From Dorea sp. CAG:317 (GTDB lineage: Bacteria > Bacillota > Clostridia > Lachnospirales > Lachnospiraceae): a stretch of DNA of 57,840 nt. Below, piece by piece: positions 52,178 to 57,840 of this stretch. The position numbers and the translations under genes are program-made. The first letter of the stretch is position 1. Every line of letters begins with the position of its first letter. The DNA lies in assembly GCA_000433535.1 (NCBI GenBank), contig FR892655.1, positions 1-57,840 of the forward strand. The letters run 5' to 3'. The notes below the pieces were generated by a model, which searched no databases, was not told the DNA's origin, and worked only from the letters and a program-made list of their open reading frames with translations.

Positions 52178-53013
52178 TTCATATATTGGTAGATTCAGCA
52201 GCGGATTTTTCTAAGAAAGAGATTGAAGAAAAAGGAATCCATTTAGTTCCGCTGCAAGTAAGTTTTCAAGAGGAACAGTATTTAGATGGCGTAAATTTGG
52301 AAAGAGACGAGTTTTATGAAAAACTTGTACACGGAAAGGCATTTCCGAAGACTTCACAGCCATCCCCACAGGAATTCCTGGATGTGTTTGAAGAGGTAAA
52401 AGAAAAAGGGGATGAGATCATCTGTATTTTGTTATCTTCTGCACTTAGCGGTACTTACCAGAGTGCGCAGCTTGCCCGCAGTATGGCAGATTATGATAAG
52501 ATATATATTGTGGATTCCTTAAGTGCAGTTGTGGCAATCCGAATGTTATGTGACACTGCATTGGACATGGCAGAGCATGGGCATTCTGCGCAGGAGATTG
52601 TGGAAGAGCTGGAAGAACTGAAAGGGAAGATCCAGATCTTTGCGGCGGTGGATACACTGGAATATCTTGCCAAAGGCGGGCGCATCAGTAAAGCGGCAGC
52701 AGCCATTGGCGACATGGCAAATCTGAAGCCGATCATTACAGTGTCAAGAGAAGGAAGTGTAGAAGTTGTAGGAAAAGGAATAGGGGTAAACAGAACCTTA
52801 TCCGCTATTCAGAAAAAAATCGCAGCTTTCCAGATTGACGAGAATTATCCGGTATATTCACTTTTCTCCTACGGTGAAGAGAACTGTGTGAAATTAGAGC
52901 AAAAAATGGAAAAGAATGGATGTAAGGTGGATTCACGCAAGCAGATTGGTCCTGCGATCGGAACGCATATCGGACCGGAGGCGTTCGGAGTCTGCTTCGT
53001 GGAGAAGAAATAA
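52174..53013 (+). CDS. DegV-family fatty-acid-binding protein
   Basis: 279-aa DegV protein. IHILVDSAADFS at the start, KTSQPSPQEFLDVFEE near 58, SALSGTYQSAQLA near 90 and the late GPAIGTHIGPEAFGV are family marks. DegV proteins bind a fatty acid; some are FakB, presenting it to the kinase FakA for phospholipid synthesis, but no fakA is seen here. Overlaps the marR stop by 4 nt, so coupled to it. Ends 2 bp from a convergent kinase gene. Confidence 0.9.
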   Translation: MIHILVDSAADFSKKEIEEKGIHLVPLQVSFQEEQYLDGVNLERDEFYEKLVHGKAFPKTSQPSPQEFLDVFEEVKEKGDEIICILLSSALSGTYQSAQLARSMADYDKIYIVDSLSAVVAIRMLCDTALDMAEHGHSAQEIVEELEELKGKIQIFAAVDTLEYLAKGGRISKAAAAIGDMANLKPIITVSREGSVEVVGKGIGVNRTLSAIQKKIAAFQIDENYPVYSLFSYGEENCVKLEQKMEKNGCKVDSRKQIGPAIGTHIGPEAFGVCFVEKK

Positions 53014-53015
53014 AC

Positions 53016-53927
53016 TTAAAAGGATTCCTGAGGGAGAGAATGAAATCCCACAATTACATGGATCATTCCATCTTCGTATTCTGCACGGATCGTTCCGCCC
53101 ATTTGTTCTGTGAGAAGCTTTGCGATATTAAGTCCAAGACCAGTGGAGGTTTTTGCGTTTTCCACGGTATAGAAGCGATGGAAGAGCTGACCTACTTGAA
53201 TGGCATCCAGACGGGAAGTGTGGTTGGAGAAAGTCATACTTCCGTCAGAGGTTAAAGTGACAAAGAAATCTCCGTCACTATATTTGATGGCATTGCTTAT
53301 TATATTCTCAAAAATGCGGGAAAGCAGGCGGCGATTCAATTTTCGCATTACTTTTTCTTCCGGTATAGAGATTTCGGGCGTAATCTGACAGCCTTTCAAG
53401 ACAACGTAGTAGGCAGAAAGGCTTTCTTCTAACTGGTGATTTAGGCAGAGTTCTTCCAAGTCGGGTTCTTCAGAGGAAGAGGTAAAAACGGAATAGTCAA
53501 ATAATTCTTCTGTCAGATTCTTTAGTGTGTCTGTTCGCTCCTCGATAACAGCAAGGTATTGTCTTGCTTTGGTGGATAGTTCCTCTTGTTTTAACAGATT
53601 GAGATAACCGGAAATGGAAGTAAGCGGCGTCCGGAGATCATGAGAAACACCGGTGATGGCGTCCTTGACCTCCAGATCACCTTGCCAAAATTTGTGACGA
53701 AGTGTGCGAAGAGCCTTCAATTCTTCGTTGATAGAATTGGCAAGTGCGCGCATATGTGCATCATTTCCGGAGATATCGATTAAAGTATTTGTTTCGTTCT
53801 TTAACCGTTCAGCAAATGTATCTTTGATCTCATCCGCAGATTTTCGGATGAGATATAATTTGATACTCAGTATAAGAATAACGCTCAGGCAAATGCCAAG
53901 GCTCAGAAGAAGGAAGCTCGTTTGCAT
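53016..53927 (-). CDS. Sensor histidine kinase, single N-terminal helix
   Basis: 303-aa kinase with one membrane helix (about 5-26), a coiled linker, HisKA with phosphorylated His96 in TGVSHDLRTPLTS and an HATPase with NIISNAIKYSDGDF and TGLGLNIAKLL. Kinases with so little outside the membrane usually sense through a partner ABC transporter. It is last in the operon response regulator, ABC ATPase, permease, kinase, the layout of peptide-antibiotic (bacitracin or lantibiotic-type) defence loci. Confidence 0.88.
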   Translation of the reverse strand: MQTSFLLLSLGICLSVILILSIKLYLIRKSADEIKDTFAERLKNETNTLIDISGNDAHMRALANSINEELKALRTLRHKFWQGDLEVKDAITGVSHDLRTPLTSISGYLNLLKQEELSTKARQYLAVIEERTDTLKNLTEELFDYSVFTSSSEEPDLEELCLNHQLEESLSAYYVVLKGCQITPEISIPEEKVMRKLNRRLLSRIFENIISNAIKYSDGDFFVTLTSDGSMTFSNHTSRLDAIQVGQLFHRFYTVENAKTSTGLGLNIAKLLTEQMGGTIRAEYEDGMIHVIVGFHSLPQESF

Positions 53928-53943
53928 AGTTCATGTACCTCGA

Positions 53944-54804
53944 TTATTTAATATCTTTCTTTTTAAAAATTCTAAGTCCGATCACATTTGTTCCCACAAT
54001 AATAAAAATAGAATAGAAAGCTGCTCTGAAAATATGGATGTCACCGCCATTTAAGAGTTGCACCATTTGTCCGGATGGAAGGAAGTCCATGATATTTTGA
54101 TAGATTTCCCGTTTCATACCCGATAGATAGGCTGGATTTTTTACAGTTTCCAGTACAGCATCCTCCGTTGTAACTATCTGTCCCGCTTTCATGGAAGAAG
54201 CAGAAAGTTGTTCAATATATTCTGGTTGTGCCAGAGAGTTAAACAGTACGATGGCGATGAAAAAGAGTGCAAATGCAAGTAAAATACAACATACAGCAGA
54301 GGTTGTTTTGCTGGAGCTTGTCATGCTTACCATGTGAAAAATAGAGACATAGGCAAGCGTGAACAAAATACTGATAAGACTCAGTGCCAAAACTGCGGAA
54401 ACCGGCATCTCAAAGGAACCAAACAATGGAAGCCCAAGACCGAGAGCAACTGCATAGCCCATAAGGACGAGGAAGATACCGCAGGAAGCCATCGTAATAA
54501 AATTAGATAAATAAACAGAAGTTCTGGATGCCCCGCAGATCAGTTTATTTCGAATGGTTCCATCGTGGTAATCCGTTCCGATAAACAGACTCACTAAAAT
54601 GGAAGTCAGAATTCCGATTAATGCAAGAAAGTTAAAATAAAGTGGATCAAGTGTGTATTCGTATCCTTCTTTAATCATGGAGTGGTATTGAGAGAGGAGG
54701 ACGAAAAGCTCATAGGTTATAATTGCAAGAAGACAGCCTCCTAATACTTTATTTTTTTTCAGACGATAAAAACCTGCATGTAATAATTTAGTCATGTCTG
54801 CCAC
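53944..54804 (-). CDS. ABC transporter permease (ABC-2 type)
   Basis: 286-aa permease with about six hydrophobic spans, including the ABC-2 type motif FIGTDYHDGTIRNKLICG near 75 that couples to the ATPase. It overlaps the ATPase gene by 17 nt and is 16 nt ahead of the kinase gene. Likely removes or detects a membrane-active peptide; the ligand is unknown. Confidence 0.85.
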   Translation of the reverse strand: MADMTKLLHAGFYRLKKNKVLGGCLLAIITYELFVLLSQYHSMIKEGYEYTLDPLYFNFLALIGILTSILVSLFIGTDYHDGTIRNKLICGASRTSVYLSNFITMASCGIFLVLMGYAVALGLGLPLFGSFEMPVSAVLALSLISILFTLAYVSIFHMVSMTSSSKTTSAVCCILLAFALFFIAIVLFNSLAQPEYIEQLSASSMKAGQIVTTEDAVLETVKNPAYLSGMKREIYQNIMDFLPSGQMVQLLNGGDIHIFRAAFYSIFIIVGTNVIGLRIFKKKDIK

Positions 54805-55702
54805 CTCCCACTAAACTGATATAATAGCTTTCCAGACTTTCCTCTTTTTCTTGAACAGTGTATAGTTCACAAGATTTTTCAGCAAGAGCAAGCGTGAGTT
54901 TAGAGATAGTGATCTCTGCATAAATATCCGCTTCCGTTTCAGAATGGATGCTATATTTTAGGTTCATAGAATCTAAAACCTGAGATAATGTCTGTGTATC
55001 GGAAACTTGTACATGAGTACATTTTCCGCAGGCAGCCTCTAATTCTTCTCTGCTGATTTCCTTTATCATCTGTCCATGATCAATAAATCCATAGTGGGTG
55101 GCAAGGCGGGATAATTCATCCAGAATGTGGCTGGATATGAGGACGGTGATCTGATATTCTCGGTTGAGTTTCAAGATTAATTCGCGAATCTCCACAATTC
55201 CTTGTGGATCAAGTCCATTTGCGGGTTCATCCAACACAAGAAAGTCGGGATCTCCGGCAAGTGCAAGTGCAATGCCGAGGCGTTGGCGCATGCCGAGAGA
55301 GAAGTTCTTCGCTTTCTTTTTACCGGTGTCAGCAAGTCCGGTCAATCTCAGCAAGTATTCAATTCCATCGTAAGACGGAAGCCCAAGGATGTCATACTGT
55401 TCTTTTAAATTCTCATATGCTGTCATATCAAGATAAATGGAGGGTGTTTCCACAACTGCCCCCATCCGCCGTCTTGATTTTGCTATGTCTTTTGCGTTTC
55501 TTACTCTTCCATATAATGTGTATTCACCGGAGGAAGGTTCCTGAAGTCCACAGATCAGACGGATAAGCGTTGTCTTACCGGCTCCGTTTTTCCCAACAAA
55601 ACCGTAAATTGCTCCTTTTGGTACATGCATGGAAAAACCATTTAGAGCTTTGAAGTTTTTGTATGTTTTTGTTAAAGCATCAGTGGTTAAAATATATTCC
55701 AT
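54788..55702 (-). CDS. ABC transporter ATP-binding protein
   Basis: 304-aa ATPase of the DRI/BcrA-like group. Walker A VGKNGAGKTT near 36, signature FSLGMRQRLGIA near 133, Walker B FLVLDEPANGLDPQG near 154 and an 80-residue C-terminal extension. Partner of the permease gene, which it overlaps. AAAGGAGAG upstream on the minus strand. A gap of 90 nt to the response regulator gene holds a possible response-regulator box. Confidence 0.9.
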   Translation of the reverse strand: MEYILTTDALTKTYKNFKALNGFSMHVPKGAIYGFVGKNGAGKTTLIRLICGLQEPSSGEYTLYGRVRNAKDIAKSRRRMGAVVETPSIYLDMTAYENLKEQYDILGLPSYDGIEYLLRLTGLADTGKKKAKNFSLGMRQRLGIALALAGDPDFLVLDEPANGLDPQGIVEIRELILKLNREYQITVLISSHILDELSRLATHYGFIDHGQMIKEISREELEAACGKCTHVQVSDTQTLSQVLDSMNLKYSIHSETEADIYAEITISKLTLALAEKSCELYTVQEKEESLESYYISLVGGGRHD

Positions 55703-55792
55703 TATGTCATCTCTCCTTTCATTTGCTGTCTCTATTTTAGAATGCCGAGGTTAATAAAGTAGTTAAGAAGACAGTAAAGAAATCGTAAAGAT

Positions 55793-56461
55793 TTAATCTT
55801 CTTTCATTTTAAATCCGATGCCCCAAACTGCTTCGATGTAATCTTTGTCCGTGATCGCTTTTAATTTTTTTCGCAAGTTACTGATGTGTACTTTCAAGGA
55901 ACTTTCCATACAGTCGGGCGTGTCTTCGCTGATGCGATCCAGTAAGACAGATTTTGTAATGACTTGGGATGGATTTTCCATCAGAAGTTTCAAAATAGCA
56001 TACTCTGTCCGCGTTAGTTTTACAGGACGGTCTTGAACCGATACACTGTGAGTTTCAGCATTTAGATTGATTTCTTGAAAAGTGAGCGTATGCCGCAAGA
56101 TGGGCTGCGAAGAAGCATTTCGAAGTTGAACAGTAATCCTCGCCAGTAACTCCGTAAGGTCGAAAGGTTTTGTAATATAGTCGCATGCACCGTCAAGAAG
56201 CAATTGAACCTTGTGAGCTGTCTCAGATTTTGCACTTAAGACGATAACAGGAATTCCTTGTATCTTAGGAAGAACATCTTCTCCGTTCAAGCCCGGAAGC
56301 ATCAGATCGAGAAGGATGAGATCCGGAGTCTGAGAGGATAGGACGAGGAGCGCTTCAGTGCCGGAGTAGGCGCGGCTGACCTTGTAGCCCTCTCTTTGCA
56401 GAACCTCTTCCAGCATATTTCCAATGTGAATATCATCATCAACGATAAAAATGTGTTTCAT
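55793..56461 (-). CDS. OmpR-family response regulator
   Basis: 222-aa regulator: receiver (1-115) with acidic residues DDD at 8-10, phosphoacceptor Asp52 (LILLDLMLP) and Lys in YITKPFDL; winged-helix domain (125-220) with LTRTEYAILKLLM. Start at MKHIFIVDD (56461), where GGAG lies about 9 nt upstream; an ATG 15 nt earlier is in frame but poorly placed. It should control the ABC genes downstream and perhaps vanZ opposite. Confidence 0.9.
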   Translation of the reverse strand: MKHIFIVDDDIHIGNMLEEVLQREGYKVSRAYSGTEALLVLSSQTPDLILLDLMLPGLNGEDVLPKIQGIPVIVLSAKSETAHKVQLLLDGACDYITKPFDLTELLARITVQLRNASSQPILRHTLTFQEINLNAETHSVSVQDRPVKLTRTEYAILKLLMENPSQVITKSVLLDRISEDTPDCMESSLKVHISNLRKKLKAITDKDYIEAVWGIGFKMKED

Positions 56462-56536
56462 AAGTAAAGTCTCCATGATTTCTTGGTGTTAGTAAAATTT
56501 CATACTAACTAAGATTATAGCGAATGAATAAAAGTG

Positions 56537-56568
56537 TCTCAAGGAATTCAGAGAATCTTAAGGAAATT
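56537..56568. promoter_or_regulatory. Direct repeat, candidate response-regulator box
   Basis: TCTCAAGGAATT (56537-56548) and TCTTAAGGAAATT (56556-56568) repeat at 19 bp between the response regulator and vanZ. The reverse strand reads CCTTAAGATT; CTTTACGATT occurs in the gap before the ABC genes (about 55783-55792). Confidence 0.45.
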
Positions 56569-56595
56569 GTGTGAGGATATTTAAACAATTATCTT

Positions 56596-56601
56596 TATAA
56601 T
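56596..56601 (+). promoter_or_regulatory. -10 element of the vanZ-like gene
   Basis: TATAAT with no good -35; the repeat at 56537-56568 takes its place, which fits a promoter driven by a response regulator. Confidence 0.45.
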
Positions 56602-56635
56602 ATGGGTGCAAATAAAATGACGAGGAGGGAAAGAT

Positions 56636-57130
56636 GTGAAGTCAAAGAAACTTACAGAAGGAATCTTAATCTTTTATGCAGTGATGCTTGTTTGGATTAT
56701 TTTATTTAAAATGGATGTTTCGGTGGAAAATTTCGGACGAATGCGAAGCATCAATCTGGTGCCGTTTTCGCAGTCCGTCATTGTAAATGATAAGCTGGAC
56801 GTTAGTGAAATCATTCAGAATGTGCTGGTATTTGTTCCGCTTGGTGTGCTGGTGTATACCATATGGCAGGAGAAATCAAGGCGTTTTAAACTATGCTGCA
56901 TGGTGTTTACAAGCATCGTGCTGGAAGTGATGCAATACATCTTAGGAGTCGGAGCAAGCGATATCACAGATGTGATCACCAATACAATTGGCGGCGTGGC
57001 CGGTCTTGGTGTTGCATTAGGATTGTCCAAATTATTTCCGAAGGGCTGGAAAACTGTGATCAATAGTGTCAGTCTTGTGTGCGGTATATTGCTTGGGGCA
57101 ATGGTAATCTTACTGGTTGTAATGAACTAG
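56636..57130 (+). CDS. VanZ-family membrane protein
   Basis: 164-aa protein with about four to five hydrophobic helices and VanZ features: the conserved LVPF near 41, NVLVFVPLGVLVY near 62 and SIVLEVMQYILGVGASDITD near 92. VanZ proteins give low-level resistance to glycopeptides or lipoglycopeptides or affect envelope lipids. The start is GTG at 56636, with GAGGAGGG 6 nt upstream; the overlapping ATG at 56634 is followed at once by TGA. Confidence 0.85.
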   Translation: MKSKKLTEGILIFYAVMLVWIILFKMDVSVENFGRMRSINLVPFSQSVIVNDKLDVSEIIQNVLVFVPLGVLVYTIWQEKSRRFKLCCMVFTSIVLEVMQYILGVGASDITDVITNTIGGVAGLGVALGLSKLFPKGWKTVINSVSLVCGILLGAMVILLVVMN

Positions 57131-57250
57131 AAACATCATGACTGCATAAAAGGTGGCTGCACCAATTCCGAATAAGATTCCAATTAAAGCTTTCCCGTGT
57201 TTGCCGGTCGGTTTTTTTATGGAACGGAATCGGACAGACGAGGGTAACGG
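57110..57250 (-). pseudogene. Possible remnant of a membrane protein gene
   Basis: On the minus strand a 47-codon stop-to-stop frame without a start codon ends in a hydrophobic stretch (GKALIGILFGIGAATFYAV) and a short tail. It might be the 3' end of a lost gene. It partly overlaps the end of vanZ. Chance is not excluded. Apart from this and the palindrome at 57401, the gap 57131-57443 shows nothing I can support. Confidence 0.2.
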
Positions 57251-57400
57251 TTAGCGGTGCAAAATAATAGCTTAGAGTTGTGGAAAAAATGGAGGTGTAT
57301 TGATAATAAAGACTTGGAATATAGTCTAAATAGAATTTTTACCTAAAATAGTAGAATAACGCATGGTGGTTTTTGAACAAAGAGCATAAAATACTAGGTG

Positions 57401-57417
57401 ATACTTTAGTAAAGTAT
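57401..57417. promoter_or_regulatory. Perfect palindrome upstream of the GH2 gene
   Basis: ATACTTTAGTAAAGTAT, a 17-nt perfect dyad 26 bp before the start codon: operator or small leader hairpin. Confidence 0.5.
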
Positions 57418-57443
57418 TTATTACTTTTAATAGGAGGAACGCT

Positions 57444-57840
57444 ATGAAAAGGAAAAACCTTGCGCGTGCAAGCGCAGCAGTTCTGGCGGTGATTATGACC
57501 GTTTCAGGAACTACTATGACCGGTTTTGCGTCGGGGGGGGTACACAGCAGGTAGCGGTAAGATCTGATTCTCAGGGACAGATGAGTTCAGAGCCGGAAGT
57601 TGTATATAACAATACCTACGAGAACCCTGCTATTCGTACACAGAACTTCGACAGCAACTGGAAATTTTATCTTGGTGATGCAGGAGAGGCACAGGGAAAG
57701 GAATTTGATGATTCTAAGTGGGAATCAATTTCCATTCCGCATGACTATAGCATTATTCAGGATTACACCACGGCACTAGATGCTGAGAGTGGATATCTTC
57801 CGGGTGGTACAGGATGGTATCGAAAGCATTTTGTTGTAGG
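57444..57840 (+). CDS. Secreted GH2 beta-galactosidase, 5' part, frame broken at poly-G
   Basis: AGGAGG precedes an ATG and a Sec signal peptide (KRKNLARASAAVLAVIM..., cleavage likely after TGFA). The frame then meets eight G (57533-57540) and stops at TAG 57552-57554 after 36 codons. In the +1-shifted frame the sequence continues without a stop to the window end: VRSDSQGQMSSEP, FDSNWKFYLGD, EFDDSKWESISIPHDYS and GGTGWYRKHFVV, the sugar-binding start of GH2 beta-galactosidases. Nine or six G would restore one reading frame. Continues beyond the window. Confidence 0.75.
57533..57540 (+). repeat. G8 homopolymer tract inside the GH2 gene
   Basis: Eight consecutive G at the signal peptide/mature junction, exactly where the frame shifts. 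It could be a slipped-strand switch or a sequencing error. Confidence 0.85.

Noticed and set aside
1..57840. CRISPR array, prophage or insertion sequence
   Set aside because: No regularly spaced repeats, integrase, transposase or phage structural genes were seen; the two tRNA loci at the left edge show no attachment-site duplication within the window.

Overview
The window looks like the chromosome of a gut-type Lachnospiraceae firmicute ([Ruminococcus]/Mediterraneibacter/Blautia-like). It has moderately low GC, strong AGGAGG ribosome sites, tRNAs without an encoded CCA, glutamine synthetase III beside type I, a two-gene minimal SUF (SMS) set, LL-diaminopimelate aminotransferase, YesMN-type sensing and Mgl sugar uptake. 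The genus is an inference from gene content. No phage, insertion sequence or CRISPR array was seen.

Layout. 1-2.8 kb: two tRNA loci, a PepV-like dipeptidase and a metallo-beta-lactamase-fold hydrolase. 2.8-16.9 kb: a catabolic island with glycerate kinase and a class V aminotransferase (minus), an alanine/glycine symporter, divergent RpiR and LysR regulators, and an operon of divergent PxpB/PxpC/PxpA paralogues with biotin carboxyl carrier, biotin carboxylase and a 2-hydroxyacid dehydrogenase, followed by two transporters. One 19-bp dyad (ATATTAA-N5-TTWATAT) lies over the lysR promoter and is centred about 64-65 bp upstream of the predicted starts of the aminotransferase and pxpB operons, so the island looks like one LysR regulon. 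17-25.5 kb: a three-component sugar sensor (YesN regulator, YesM kinase, lipoprotein binding protein) next to mglBAC.

25.5-33.8 kb: an operon for recovering D-amino acids: alanine symporter, D-amino acid aminotransferase, canonical PxpB/PxpC, DUF1445 D-glutamate cyclase, PxpA, DUF4392 (the other half of vertebrate DGLUCY) and asparagine synthetase. 33.8-46.6 kb: a glutamine hub with purF and glnN on the minus strand and carA-carB-pyrG-glnA-ANTAR regulator-dapL on the plus strand. The promoters of all three operons between 25.5 and 46.6 kb are followed within about 25 nt by a strong intrinsic terminator, which suggests a shared antitermination control; the ANTAR protein encoded here is the obvious candidate.

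46.7-57.8 kb: SmsC/SmsB iron-sulphur assembly, two membrane proteins, a MATE efflux gene broken by an in-frame stop and divergent from a MarR gene, DegV, a response regulator/ABC transporter/histidine kinase operon of the peptide-antibiotic resistance type with a VanZ gene opposite, and the start of a secreted GH2 beta-galactosidase whose frame is broken at a G8 tract.

Working together: the two Pxp operons suggest two lactam or cyclic-amide routes. The second fits D-Ala/D-Glu to 5-oxoproline to glutamate, whose nitrogen is then handled by the glutamine enzymes next door. The first is biochemically unassigned and resembles a urea-carboxylase-like machine split into separate subunits.
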